Below are positions 31,301 to 45,430 of a stretch of 64,000 nt of DNA, one piece after another (position 1 is the first letter of the stretch; every line of letters starts with the position of its first letter). Both the position numbers and the translations under genes were made by a program. The stretch comes from Lunularia cruciata. Taxonomy: Eukaryota; Streptophyta; Marchantiopsida; Lunulariales; Lunulariaceae. The notes under the pieces are model-generated. The model was not told the origin of the DNA and searched no databases. It saw nothing but the letters and a program-made list of their open reading frames with translations. The stretch is taken from the NCBI GenBank assembly GCA_948567375.1, contig OX419758.1, positions 65,043,001 to 65,107,000 on the forward strand, given 5' to 3'.

Positions 31301-33954
31301 TAATCAATTAGGTACCTACGATATGCTTTTTGAACCATACAAGTTCCGGTCTAATTCGCCTTTGTGGTGAAATTGAACAGAGAATAGACGCTCACGCTGA
31401 TTGCAAGAAGCTGGAAGGTTTCAAGTCCGGCAGTGTTCCAGTCAAGCCGCAATTGCTTACATCACTGTAAACTCAAGGATCATTAGAGTACGTGTTAGCG
31501 TATATGACATGGGCATCCATCAACGTTGAAGCTTCAAAGATTGCATTGCACGATGCATGGATGGAACTGGTACCACAGCAAGGCAGTGTGTGAGATGATC
31601 AAGCGATGTTTAAGTTTAAAACTTACAAGTATTGGAGCAACTTCAGATTACTTAGATCTGGAATGGTTCCTGTAAGTTGTGGGTTCCCGCTCAGCGTTCT
31701 GTATCAAAGATTGTTATTTAGCCTTTTTCAATGAGGCTGCAATCTTGAAAAATTGACCAAATTTCAATTTGAGTTGAAATCTGTAAGGCACTGAATTCTT
31801 AAATGCTTGTCATGTAACAAAAACATATGATCTTGACTTACATAACTTTTGCTCGGGACATAACTCCTATCGTTCGAGGGATACTTCCATTAACTTTGGT
31901 ACTCTCCAACTGTCTGCGGATGAAGGCTCTCGTCAATCAGACTAACATCCCTGGAAGTAGCATAGTGTAAAGCTTACGTATGGTTTCTTTTTGCTCCATC
32001 AATATTTAATTATCATCATACAATCTCCAACTCCTGCGAACCAACTGGAATTGAAACTTGAGATGAAGCTATTATTAAAGCAGTTTAAGTAGTTTACGTA
32101 CAGAGTGTCGAGTTCTGTAAGGTTACTCAGGTCTGGTATAGGACCACCGAGAGGATTGAAACTCAACCTCCTGCATGCGTGATAATTATATGAATGCAGT
32201 CAGTTTAGGATTATCTCTCGTTGTAAGCACACGACTTTATCCCACCACGAGTCGACAATGTTCGCGGAACTGATGTGTTCCTGGAGACTAAGGTTTCCAA
32301 ACACGGACACAACATGCTTGTGGAAGCTACTGACTAGGAATTTGAGAAGACAAGTCCGGAAGAAGGGAGGGAGAAACTTACAAAATAAATAGTGTCTTCT
32401 GGTCAAATATAGATGCTGGTATTCCTCCAGTTAAATTATTATGCGTCAATTTTCTGAATTGTACAGTATTCATCCAGTAATTTAGCTGGCGGACTAAGCC
32501 CGCCGGATTCAGACCGCTGCCGCACAGACCTTATACTTCTTTGAAGTTGCGACAGCAAACTATACCATGAAGCCTATCACATATATCAGCCGGGTTCAGG
32601 ATGTACCAGGAAGCACACTACAGCATGGCTTACTTGGAGCTCATTGTCCGGGTTCCCAGTCGATCAATAATTAGAATCTGGAATCATGATAGTGTGCTTT
32701 TCCAAATCTTCAAGAGAAGTTGCGTATACTTACATCTGTTTGATGTTGGTCAAAGCTACCGTGTCCAGTATCCGTCCAGTAAATTGATTGGAACTCAGAT
32801 CCCTACTCAAAACAGATATATATATATGTATACACAGTCCAGAAACAGAGAAATTTCAATTTCACATATCGCTACTACTCGTGTACTTGATAGTATGTAT
32901 GCTTTCTAGAATTTTTTTTTCAGATTTCAACGTGCAGCAAAGTGCAATTTCAAAGTGCAGCAAGCGTGATGCTCGAGCTCACTAATATGAACGGTGATTT
33001 CTGGCCTCAAAGTCTACATGAATGCATGATCAGCTATATATCATACTAAATTATAACTTGAAGTCATTAGCTGCTTACACATCTTCGAGCTTCCCCATTC
33101 TGCTGACATCTGGTAAAGGGCCAGTAAGTTGATTATCTCTCAACCATCTGGCAAAAACATTCAAGAAGAACAGTCACCAACGCGGAGGTTGCTCTAAGGT
33201 TTATGTTCGTAATCTGAACTGTGACACAATAAGTCACAGGCATGGCGAGTGAAATCTGAAATCTGATGTCCCTTAAGGTGACAGTTACGTACAAGTTTCG
33301 AAGATTCGTCAGGTTTGATAACGCACTGGGGACGGTCCCGCTGAGGTTTTTGGATTCAATGTGTCTGTCGCATACCAACTCAGTTTCTCAGTTTCGAATA
33401 AAAGTTGTGTCATCAATCTTACTTGCAGTTCCATTCATGTACAGCAGCTTGTACAAATGTTGAAATTGGAGTCTACTTGCAACTCATAAAGTCTAGATTA
33501 GCATATCTAGTGATGCAGTACTTACATGGTTGATACCGTGGTATTTCCAGAGCTCGAGGTGTCGGAACACTTTGCCCATTCGTTAAGACAAGGATCATCC
33601 GTCCAGCTGAGCTCGGGGAATCGTGCCCTGATAATCTCAAGGACATTCTCTGTAAAAGACACAATGTCCAGGTACAAAATTACTCACGTTCAAATAAGCG
33701 ATGGACTCCACGAGTTTGAAGACCAAATTTGCTTATGGAGAGAAATGAACACCTACGTTTTAGTTGTATATCTTCACTACTTTAAAAGGGATTGCCACCA
33801 AGAAGTCTTATGCATAAAAGAGACGGAAAGTATTACCATCTTCAGCTAACAGAGCGTGTCCTTTCTGCGTCAGGTGGAGTACAGTGAAGCTTAAGAGAAA
33901 CAAGAATCCCGACAGAACTCGATTGGGGCAGCATTTCTTATTTCGGCTCTCCAT
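25391..33954 (-). CDS. Leucine-rich-repeat receptor-like protein kinase (26 exons)
   Basis: Spliced by hand, complement(join(25391..25726,25979..26114,26253..26460,26630..26701,26863..26995,27308..27498,27617..27792,27913..27978,28385..28456,28639..28710,28865..28936,29161..29232,29516..29608,30114..30182,30465..30536,30681..30752,31132..31203,31627..31698,31842..31913,32102..32170,32382..32453,32734..32802,33079..33147,33293..33364,33526..33649,33837..33954)). All introns are GT-AG and phases match, giving 906 residues. A signal peptide ([12 protein letters not shown]) leads to an N-cap ([11 protein letters not shown]). Then 17 LRR exons, nearly all 66-72 bases in phase 2, one 93. One membrane helix (about 512-534). 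The kinase has [23 protein letters not shown] and [13 protein letters not shown] reads DLG (about 715). Plasma-membrane receptor; ligand unknown. ATG 33981 is an alternative start. Confidence 0.85.
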
Positions 33955-34969
33955 GAATTCGACCAAATTGATGCAAAGCATGGTAGAACTCTAAATTGCA
34001 ACAGGAGTCACTCTAAATTAAATGAAGAAGCACTGTGAGGTTTAAAGCGGCCAGCTAAGGCAGCACAATAGGTCTCCTTAAACATCCATGAATCACAACT
34101 GTCGTTCGTAACGTGCATCGCTTACAAACACAAGTCATGATGAACGTTGCATCTACTGACAGTTCTGTGAATTTCCCCCCGAAAACAGCTGCTAATATCA
34201 AAGATCGAATCGAGCGCAATGTCTGAAACTGTCGTCTTGGTACTGGTTACAAATGCCTTGAAGATCTCGATATAATATAGAAAATAACAATAGGAAATTT
34301 GATGTAGTACTATGCCTTGGTTCAAACTGGGATGGAAGTGCATGATCTTGTGCATATCCCAAAGTTGCAGTATACAGCCGTTTCGTCCTTTAGGGTATCT
34401 GAAGGTCTAAACCCATGCTATTGGGTGTTAAAGAGGCCTTGAAAGTCAATAAAGTTGTTTGGCATTCATGACAAACCATTGAGCACTTTGCAATCCTTAT
34501 GAAAAATAACTTTTGCGTGGGTAGGTAGAAAGCTTACACATTAGAAACTATTTTTCTACGCGTCCATCCTCATCTGGAACGATCGAATTCGCCATGAAAA
34601 AGGGAATTGTTCGTTTACCGTCAGAAGCTTTAGCAGTTGGAACTTGTCGGCGGGCTCCATCTCAAAAAGTCGTTCCGCGTAGATCTGGACCCGTATCGAT
34701 CTGATTCACCTTTAAATTGACCCAATACAATCGGAAATTAAAATGTTTCTTATGTAAAATCCGGCGCTTTTCTCTCCGTCTACATCCTCAGATTCTACAT
34801 AATGGATTATTTAAAAGAACATACTTGATTTCGTCAACAGTAGTGAATGCAAGCGAGAACCCGAGGAGGCTTGGGGTCTTCGTGGACCACTTGCAAAACT
34901 GGTACCGTATTTCTAAAGTAATTCTTCTCTTTCTTTTGGAAAGGTAATTATTCACAAGAGAGAACAAGG
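33955..34969. other. Upstream flank of the receptor kinase
   Basis: The kinase promoter should lie here; no clear TATA box was assigned. Around 34560-34700 the sequence is richer in CpG. A minus-strand frame (34619 to about 34695) reads RVQIYAERLFEMEPADKFQ and ends in a donor-like G/GTAAACG. It may be a lone exon of another gene or a gene fragment. I could not join it to anything. Confidence 0.3.
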
Positions 34970-35510
34970 TGCCATCTTAGAAAACGTGAAGGAAGGGAAA
35001 CCCATCCAGCCCGAACAAGGATGGGACAAAAGGATCAAGAGAAGGCTACCCTTTAGAAAAGAATAAGGATGAGAAGACCCGATCAAGTACAAGGGTAAGA
35101 CAAAAGAGGTAAAAAGGGGCTAAGCTCCAATAGTATCTATACATATTCCCCACCACATCTAAAATATCCTAGTAGTAAGGTTTAGAAACCATAAGAGCAT
35201 CCAAAGAATTACCACCTAGTGTGATTGCTCCCTTATGAATTGCAATGGACACATGCCATCTAAACTACACTGCAAAGTAGGAGAGTGAGAGTGGTACCCT
35301 TGACATCTAACACTATAAGCTCTTGTGTACTCCTTAAAAAATGTGGCTAACACAATGTGCATTGCTACATATAACTCCAAGGCTAGAGCAGCAAAGAGGT
35401 GACCTCGCTGCATACCCCTATACTTGGAGACCATGTGAGTTGTTGCTCCGCTCACTACTTATCAAAGGGGATGAGTAATCACTCCCTCCAAACTTGCACC
35501 ACATGTAAGG
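34970..35510 (+). repeat. Dispersed repeat R, copy 2
   Basis: Same orientation as 24190-24990, with shared blocks GGTGACCTCGCTGCATAC, CTTGGAGACCATGTGAGT and GGGGATGAGTAATCACTCC. Its left part (CATCCAGCCCGAACAAGGAT) also matches 61930-62080. Confidence 0.6.
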
Positions 35511-36170
35511 TCCAAACCATACAATCCGCTACTATCACCTGATCATCTTGGGACCAAGTATAAGTCTACCTTGATACATGTTGTGTGCAAAGCATATTAA
35601 TGCTTTCTCCAAACAAAGTATCCTCTCTCTCTTGCCAGAACAAACACTATATCCCTGATGGCATCATGGGTAGCTATCCTTTGTCCTCCAAAGGATGCTA
35701 CATCTAGTGTAGAATCACACACAAGTGAGTAATGAAAATGTACATGGGTGGACCAAATCTAGGTGGAAACTCATTACTATAGAGAAGGTAATTGGTGTGG
35801 GTCAAAATGCCTTAATGCAAGGTCAAGCTAGGATCCAAGAACTTGCACCCTTGGCGGCAAGACAAGAGCAAAGACATGCTTTAGTAGCTCAAGGAATGGA
35901 CAAATCAGCTAAGAGAGAATGTAGCATATGTTGACAACATCACTCCATCAAGGAGGACTACAAACCTCTAGTCCAATATGATGGTAGTGAACCAAAGGAT
36001 GGAAGGTACTCCTATGCTCATGGGGATAGACCATCTCTTGTCTACCACAATAATAATAACATCTGGAGAAAAAAGGATCCCTCCTCCATCTCACTCACAT
36101 ATGTCTCCAAAATAGCCATCAACAAACACAAAATGAGAGGAAAGTAGGGGTGCCAAGAGAGCACAATTAC
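35511..36170 (+). pseudogene. Gag-like fragment of a retrotransposon
   Basis: Decayed frames read NENVHGWTKSRWKL, QEQRHALVAQGMDKSAKREC and, after a stop, HHSIKEDYKP. A cysteine/histidine pattern follows, then ITQKCYRC near 36170. This resembles the nucleocapsid end of a gypsy gag. No LTR border was identified. Confidence 0.4.
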
Positions 36171-37080
36171 CCAAAAATGTTATAGGTGCATAAAGTGCTA
36201 CTATTTCCTTCAAATTTGCTTTTGCTGATCATATTAGGCTTAAGTGCTAGAAAACCACTACAAATAACATAGTTACTAAAAGAAGTGCCTCAAAGAGAGA
36301 TGGTACTCAAAAGAATGACACAAAATCTAGATGCAATAGTGCTCTAAGTAATGAAGTAATCCATTGGGTAATCCAAAGTGCTTGCATGAAGTGCTTACAT
36401 GTCAAAATGGTTACATGGCTAAGTACCAAGGTGGCCCTCAAAGTAGTGTCATGAAGGTCAAGACAATGAAAAATTTGGAGGGGTGTAGGATAACGGCAAG
36501 TGACCAAAGGACAAGTAACATTCAAAAGGATGTAGGATGACCCCAAGTGCTTGAGGAAGGAGCATACTAGGAGTTTTGTGGAATCATTTGGATTGCTTCC
36601 AAGAGGAGAGCACTTGGAGAGCCAATAGGTGAAGCTTACAAGCCCAAGTTCTGAGTGCAACCTTTGCACTCAAGGTTAAGTGCCGCCACAATTTGAACAT
36701 GCCACCATTTCAGCCAGAAATTTTCTGCCAAGGACCATTACATTCAAGATAATTGTGAGCACTTGATGTGCAAGTTTGGCAAGTGGGAAAGTGATGGGAG
36801 AAGAATCTCTAGCATGTGGAAGAGCAACTACTCACCATACTGACATGCAAAGACCTTTGCCTACACAATAGCAAGTGCTTAACTACTCCATAACCACCAA
36901 AGTGTTGAGGATCAACCAGGAAGTGGGACTATACATTGAGTCAATTGGCTAGTAGCAGCACTTTTGGAAATTCACTTGTTTGGTAAGCTAATTGAGTAGT
37001 GTCCTGCAATTTGTCATAAACAGAGAGAGAGTCATTGCAAATTTTTTTGGGGGTACTTTCCTATAAGCACTTGGTGTAGT
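36171..37080 (+). repeat. Family B leader-type repeat (B2)
   Basis: It shares ordered blocks with 43840-44516 and 45285-45430 (AGGCTTAAGTGCTAGAAAACC, AGTGCCTCAAAGAGAG, ACCATTAC..AAGATAA, CACAATAGCAAGTG). It is non-coding. It precedes a copy of the post-pol ORF, as in B1 and B4. Confidence 0.55.
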
Positions 37081-38528
37081 TCCTAGCACTTGGAGTGAAG
37101 AGAGGTACTTAGATTAGTGTCATAGACAAACCTTAGCACTCGTATATGTCTAGAGCTATGGTATGTACCCCAAGAGCTTATAGGAAAGTACCTTGAAACC
37201 ATCCTTAGGGCAAATGCATTGCAGAACTGATGTAATTTGGAGCAAGCACATGGGATTCTTGATCTAGAAGTCAGAGTTGACAGACTTCCATATGATTCAT
37301 GAGAAGAGAGGGAAACAAGAGAAAACATCAAGGGGAATGAGAGGCAACCCTATGGAACTGCAGATTGAGAAGAAGTGCTAGACAAGGATATGGAAACCCA
37401 AGAGGAGGAGACTGGCCTAAAGCTGAGCCTCACTACTTAGTCCCCATCCCACCAGGAGAGTAGAAACTCAAAGGAAGCACAAGAACTTTGGCCCAAAGTT
37501 CAAGCAAACATTTGGTGGACTGACCAGTAAGGGCCCAAAGTAGAAGAAGAGGTCAATGTTGAAGTAGAGGGAAACTCCAATGTAGATTGTGAAAGAACCC
37601 AAAGTCCTTGCTTCAACAAAGAAGGAGAGAGGATCAAGCCAAACCATTGCTAGTCAAGTTTTGGAGGGGACCAACTTAGTCATTCACTCAATGGGGTTGG
37701 TGTTGCAGTTGATGGAACTTTTGCTACCCTAGTACTAGCATGAGTGTCCAGATATCATAGAGTATACCGCCTTGGTGTGGAGAACGTACAAGGAGATTTA
37801 TATGCAGAAGGTCCAAGAAAATAAACTCCAAGAGGAAGTGATATCAAGCTGAGATCACTTTCAAGAGGAAGCAAAGAAGGTGAATGCCTTGATGCTGGAA
37901 GTATTTGAGGAGAAGAAGAAGAATGCCTCCTTGCTTCCATGCTTCAAAGTTAGAAGAAAGAATTGGTCAAGGTCCAATTGGAGTTAGTGAAGCTTCAATT
38001 GGAGGAGAAGGAGAAGGAGCTCAGCTACAAGGACCAAATCCAAGCTAAAGACAAGGAAGTGCATAGCCTGTACCAATAGCTAAATGCTACCAACGTCAAT
38101 AATGCAACTTTGGATTTCCAGATGCTTGAGTAACAAGAGGAGGTAGCCATGCAGTTGGAAGCCCAAGCAAAGGAATTGACTTTGGCCATGTAGAAAGAGG
38201 CCAAACAAGAGCACATGCACAAGAAGTTTAATGAAGACTTTTAGGCAAAGTGATTGGAAATTAAAGCAAAGAAAAAGGAAGAACTCCAAAAAATGGAAGA
38301 GGTCCAAGTGTAGTTCATGGAGATGCACCAAGAAGAAGCCAAAGGGAGAGCTACCAACTTTCAAGTTCAAAAATTGTGGTTCCAAGCCCAGAAGCTAAAG
38401 GGGAAGAAATACAAGGAGGAAGTGATGAACCAACTTTGGGGACATGCAGGTAGAAAGCTCAACAAAGCAAAGAACTCCTATCCGTTGAAGATTGGTGACT
38501 ACACAAAGCAAACCAAAGAAGTCCTTTG
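37081..38528 (+). pseudogene. Post-pol ORF of family B, copy B2
   Basis: Decayed frames read ILDLEVRVDRLPYDS near 37260, then an acidic stretch (EEEVNVEVEGNSNVD), then a coiled coil to 38528. The conserved TTYV/VFFH domain is missing, apparently deleted. Minus-strand frames here are shadows. Confidence 0.55.
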
Positions 38529-39074
38529 ACAACTCAAAGGCACAAGATGCTCTTCTCAACAAAGTGCAGTGCCAAAGGAACTTGAGGTACCCAAAGGGAC
38601 CATTGTGTTAGATTAGTGTACATTCTTTGATCTTTTCTAATAATTATACATAGACTCTATTAGTTTCTTGCAAGAACTTTGTGGTACCCATTTTTTGGGT
38701 TTTTTACAACTTTTTGAATAGAAAGTGTATTTTTAAGTAGAAAAGGAGGTTAGATGAGCAGAATTGGTGTGTTTGGATCTGAAATAGGGCATATGATCCG
38801 ACCTAAGGAATTCAACTTTGTATTAGAGGAGGTGAAGACTTGGATCAGACTTGGAAGGTCGGACGACCCAAAGTGAGGACACTTCACATAGGGATGAAGA
38901 CACCCAATCTTAGGAAGCTTTTACTACAATCTTGACTCAAGCTGCACCAAACAAGAAGGTACACTCAACATGAAAAATTATCTTGTGCCTTTGAATAGTT
39001 GTCTTAATCATGTTAGAATCACAAGCCAAGTCATGGGGTTCTTGTGTTTGAAGCCAAGTGAGGAAGAGAGACGC
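38529..39074 (+). promoter_or_regulatory. Family B leader, copy B3
   Basis: After the end of the B2 ORF a TTGTGGTACCCATTTTTTGG block occurs at about 38690, the counterpart of 8146. About 380 bases later the B3 ORF starts at ATGATGCCGTTCAAGG (about 39076). Confidence 0.45.
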
Positions 39075-40440
39075 ATGATGCCGTTCAAGGGAGGAAGACA
39101 AGTTTCAGCCATCTCAGTCCAAAATCTTGCAATTAGATTTTTTGACATGGTGGCCCAATTCAAGGTCTTGAGCTGACTTTGGATCACTTTCTTGACATGG
39201 ACTGGAGTTGAGTTTTCCATGATTTCATGGAAGAAATTACCGCTAGTAATTGTAAGGAAGGTCCAAGCAAGGAAGGGAAGAGAGGAAACCTGGCCCAATG
39301 GACCAAAGCCAATTGGAGGTTAATACTAGGATAAGATGCATGAGAGCCTATGGGGATCACCTTCAATCAGAAGTGTGATATTACAGGAGAAACAAAGGAA
39401 CTAAATGAGTCCTTTAGTGAGCCTTGAAAGAAAAATGGATACAATGTAGACACTTATGTAGACCAAATGAGGCAAAGTATCATTGGGGCATTGGTGGCTA
39501 TGATGAAGCTAGAGCACACTACCTATGTAATGAAACAACAAGTGGTGTTCTTTCACCTAATGTTTCCAAGAGATAGTGTAAATTGAGCAAGGAGTTTTTC
39601 ATTAGGACAAGGTAGATGATAGGGCAATGGAGGATGGACCTACTGCCCCACTACTTTGTACCTTTTGTAGCCCACCACTATTTGGGATTGAACTTACTCA
39701 ACCTTGAGGAGTGATGCCAGATGGTGTCACATTTTCATTGGAACTTGTGTTGGGATGCGGATGAGGAGGAGAAGTACAACTAAACCATGTATCACATGAC
39801 CCTAAACCAAAAGTTTCCCCATCTTAGCCCATCACTGCCTTTCCTTCCTCACTCCTATTTAGCATGAGGGTTAAAACCACAAATTCAAAGCAAGGTGAGG
39901 TATGAGAAACCCTCTTCCAAGATAGAAGCTATCAAGATTGCAATTTTTATGGAGCAGATTTTGGAAGGGGATGAGAGTGATAGGATGGTGAAGGAAGTTG
40001 TGCATCTTCCACAAGGTTACAAGTTTGGTGAAGCTTCTCATCCTTTGGTGGCAAGGGTGACACCACAAGTTGTAGTTCCTCCTATTCTTGCACTTCCACC
40101 AAAAGATCTTACTCTTAAGAGTCAGCTCCTCATCATAGTCCTCATTGTTTGACTCTACTTCTTCTTCTTCTTCTTCTTCTTCTTCCTTGGCCCTTGACAA
40201 CATGTCAACCATTGCTACAGTACAACGTGTGTTCAATCTCCAAGTAGTTCTTGGAGATTGAACCCATCAAGAAATAGTGTCCTTGGTCAGCTTCTCTACT
40301 TAGGTTAAGGTATTGGGGCTGTCAAGGTCTTCTCTCGTCCAATTTGGTGAAATATTGGTCACTCTCTCTTACCCTAAACTCTCACAAAAGCCTCCACATT
40401 CTCTCCATTCTTGCCAATGAAAACCAAAAAATTTTCCCAT
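39075..40440 (+). pseudogene. Post-pol ORF of family B, copy B3 (rearranged)
   Basis: Plus-strand frames match the B1 N-terminus (FFDMVAQFKVLS, then LEHTTYVMKQQVVFFH near 39510) with many stops. From about 39870 to 40236 an acidic segment (EEEEVESNNEDYDEELTLKS) lies in minus orientation and includes a (TTC)n run at 40155-40185. Related blocks, ACCAAAAGTTTCCCCATCTT at 39807 and a diverged copy at 40420, flank the inverted part. Confidence 0.55.
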
Positions 40441-40472
40441 CTTAGCTCCTCACTACCTTTCCTTCCTTCCTT

Positions 40473-42115
<1,643 letters not shown>

Positions 42116-42815
42116 GAGGAAGTGTGCCTCTCACTTAAGATGAACCTTTGTTGGCTACTGAGGAGGTGCATCCTAGGCTAAGAAGGCAAGGAACCCCAAC
42201 TTCATCACACTCCTCCAAAGGCTAGAACTCCAAAATACATCCAAAACTCAAAGCATTACTCCTTAGAGAACTCAATGAGAGAGAGAGATAATTGAAAATC
42301 AAAGAATGATGAGTGCTTTCTCACCCCTAGCTTAGATACCTGTGAAATTATACACCAAATTTATTAATTTCCAAATTAACTCAAGTTACTAGGCTAAAAG
42401 TCAAATAAAATCAAAAAGCCTAAAGGAATATCCAAGCACATGGGAATAATCCCATGAGTAGGTGGTCTTATCCTCACTTATTAACTAAGTCAAAGATTCC
42501 TTCACATAGGGTATCTTTGGACTATAGAAAAGTCCACACTAACAAGGCTTGTGGACCTAAGAGGTCTAAACTCTTTCCTCAAAATAAAATGATTAGAAAT
42601 AATACCTAATCAATACACTAGAAGGCAAAATAGTGATGTTCATTCTTTTCCCTTACTCTAGAATAGGATCACATTTATCTTAGCTAGGACTAAGTTTAGC
42701 TAATCATGACTAATGTAGAAGCTTAACTAAACTTCATATACGTAAAATTTCTTCACTACTTACAATACCAAACTTAATATCCCTATAGAGCATACACGCA
42801 CCAATGGGTGTTATA
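42116..42815 (-). repeat. LTR E, second copy (apparently solo)
   Basis: Collinear with 12784-12888 plus 18511-19094. The right end GGGTGTTATA corresponds to the GGGTGTTACA terminus at 19094. No coding sequence of element E lies beside it. It is immediately followed by a family B integrase. Confidence 0.6.
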
Positions 42816-43768
42816 GTACATGACTACATCAAGAGGTGCAATGTGTGTCAATGGATTGGAAGACCTACTCCATTGACACAATGACCACTACATCCTATCT
42901 TTCCATTAGCACTATTTGAGAAGTGGGAGATAGATTCATGGGTCCAATCCAACACATCACAAAGGTAACCAAGAAGAGGTACATTTTGGTTTGCATAGAT
43001 TATGCTAAAAAGATAGTAGAAGCCAAAGCTACTCAAAAGGATGATGTTGATACAATGGCTGGATTTTTCTTTTGCAATATTATCTCTAGGTGTGGTTGTC
43101 TCTTAGAGTTAGTCAAATGATACAAGAGTTCACTTCCTAAAAATCTCTCACAAAGCATTTTTGGATTAAACATAGAAAGACCACTACTTACCACCCAAAG
43201 GCAAATGGGTTGATAGACAAGGCCAGTGGGCTACTATGTAAGATGCTTAACAAGTTCATGGTTAACTATGCCTATGATTGGGATACAAAGCTACCTATTG
43301 CATTATGTGCATACCACACTACAAAGAAGATTACTACCAAGCAGAAACTATACTTCTTGACCTATGGCTTGCATCTCCTCATGCTAGTGGAATTTGAAGT
43401 ACTCATGTACCAAATACTCACTAAAGAATGCATGTCAATAAAAGATAGTCATGCATTCCAACTTCAACACCTTATATTTTTGGAGGAGCAAAGGAAGGAC
43501 TCAAGCAAGTGCACAAGGGAAAAACAATAATAGAGGAAGGAATAACATGACAAGAGGATCAAACTTGTTCAAATTATGAAGTGAGACTTGGTGCTATTAT
43601 ATGATAGTTGGTATAAGTTGTTTCCAAGAAAAATCTATCTTTGATAGATGGGCCCATACAAGGTGGACCAATGCTATGATAATAGATCATTTCAACTTGT
43701 AGATCTAGAAGGTAACGTGTTTGCAACCCAAGTCAATAGATGTCAAGTACAAAACTACTTTGCCTAAG
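42816..43768 (+). pseudogene. Family B integrase (Tat/Athila-like), copy B4
   Basis: Zinc-domain remnant (RCNVCQWIGRPTP), then FEKWEID..MGPI, a Tat/Athila-type opening of the catalytic core. Next KKRYILVCIDYAKKIVEAKA and, after a short break, a PKANGLIDKASG stretch that aligns with the last catalytic block. C-terminal sequence to about 43768 matches 7978-8134. Stops and frameshifts throughout. This ties the 8-11 kb fragment to this lineage. Confidence 0.7.
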
Positions 43769-43806
43769 TAATTGAAAGGAATTGCAGTTCCTTGTGTTTG
43801 TGTGGA

Positions 43807-44516
43807 TGCTCACATTTGGGGATGGGATACGTGGTGCTCCTTTTCTTCAAAATTTGCTTTTTTTGACCATATCAAGCTTAAGTGCTAGAGAACCATTGGG
43901 AAGAATGGAATTACTTGGAGAAGTGCCTCAAATAGAGAGGTATTGGAGGAATGACCTAGCAATCTAGGATAGGAGAAGCACTCAAAGCGATGTAGGATAA
44001 TCTAAAGTACTTGCAAGCCAACCTACTTGTAGGATGGTCAACACTTGGAGTGATATAGGATAATCCCAAATGCTAACATGAAGAATGTGTTTAGAGGTCA
44101 CATGAGCTACATGGCCAAGTATCAAGGTGACACGCATAGCTATGTCATGAAGGAGGGAGAAGCACTTGGAGAGGTGTAAAATGAGCCTAAGTGCTTGAGG
44201 ATGGAGTAACACTTGGAGTGTTGAGGATTATTTGGAGTGTCAACAACTGAGGTGTACAAGCCCGAGTGCCAAGTGCCACCTTGGCACTTGGACTAAAGTG
44301 TCCACTATTTGAACTTGCCACCAATGGTACCTACCTCCAATGGCACTTGCTGCCAAGGACCATTACTTACAAGATAACCATTGGCACTTAGTAGGCAAGT
44401 GTAGTGCAGGAGAAAGTGGTTGAAAAATGTATTTTTGGCATGTGGGAGAGTGACTTTGCACCATGGATGACATATAGAGGCCTTTGCTTGTGTAATAGCA
44501 AGTGATTACTTGCTTT
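43807..44516 (+). repeat. Family B purine tract and leader, copy B4 (left part)
   Basis: The CACATTTGGGGATGGGATA tract is followed by CGTGGTGCTCC, the counterpart of 8130-8157. The leader matches 36171-36900 and is interrupted at 44517 by a family C RT fragment. Confidence 0.55.
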
Positions 44517-45284
44517 ATGCCAAAAGGCACACTTTGACTTCTTGTAGTTAAATTTCCATTGTTGTAGTTGTCTTAGGACTTCTCGCACATGATTCATGTG
44601 TTTTGCCTCTATCTTACTATAGATTAAGATATCATCCAAGAACACCACCATGGACCGATCCAATAGTCCATCCAACACATGATGCATCTGATCCATGAAG
44701 ACCATTGGAGCATTAGTGAGTCCAAAAGGTAGAACTCTCCACTCAAAATGCCCATACCTTGTGCAAAAGGTAGTCTTTTGCACATCCTCTCTATCAATAG
44801 GAATTTGTCAATAGACGCTATGAAGATCCAACTTGGAAAAGTAGCGTGCTCCACTTAGTTGATCAAGCAAGTCATCGATCCGAGGCAAGAGATATGCATT
44901 CTTCATGGTTTGCTTATTGAGCCCACGATAATCAATACAAAAATAAAGTCATCCATCCTTCTTTAAAAAAATAGTACCGGTGCTCCCCAAGGAGAGGTAC
45001 TATGTTGTATGAAGTCCTTCTCCAACAACTATGTACATGTTGTTTGCAACTCCTCCAACTCCTTTGGTGAGAGTCGATAGATCGGTCTACTCACTAGAGT
45101 ACTCCTTGGCAATAACTCAATCTTGAAGGGCATACCTCGATCAAAGGGTAATCCCTTTGGCAAATCATCCGGAAACATATCCGCAAACTCCTAAACTATC
45201 TGATTAACCATTGCTTGATGAGGCCCTTGGCCCTCCTTAGATTGTTCTTGTAGAATTGGCTTGATCCACACCATGAATACAGAC
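44517..45284 (-). pseudogene. Isolated chromovirus RT fragment inside the family B leader
   Basis: About 768 bases of family C RT in minus orientation (YGHFEWRVLPFGLTNAP, FLDDILIYSK). It corresponds to about 15512-16280 of C1. Neither LTR nor other pol parts accompany it. The interrupted leader resumes at 45285 (AGATAACCACCAGAG), matching 36891. Internal RT stops are few. Confidence 0.75.
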
Positions 45285-45430
45285 AGATAACCACCAGAGT
45301 GGGGAGGAATGACCAAGATTTGGGTGTACAAATTGAAGTGCTTGGCCAACAATGGCACTTCAATCAATCTATTCTCTTAGTAGATCAAATAATGTCCTAC
45401 AATTTTTGTGAAGAAGTGAGTTACCCATAG
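45285..45430 (+). repeat. Family B leader, copy B4 (right part)
   Basis: Continuation of the leader repeat after the RT fragment. It leads into the B4 ORF. Confidence 0.45.

Noticed and set aside
38080-38385. Leu/Phe-rich minus-strand frame suggesting a membrane protein
   Set aside because: It is the antisense of a Lys/Glu-rich coiled-coil pseudogene on the plus strand, which gives Leu/Phe artefactually.
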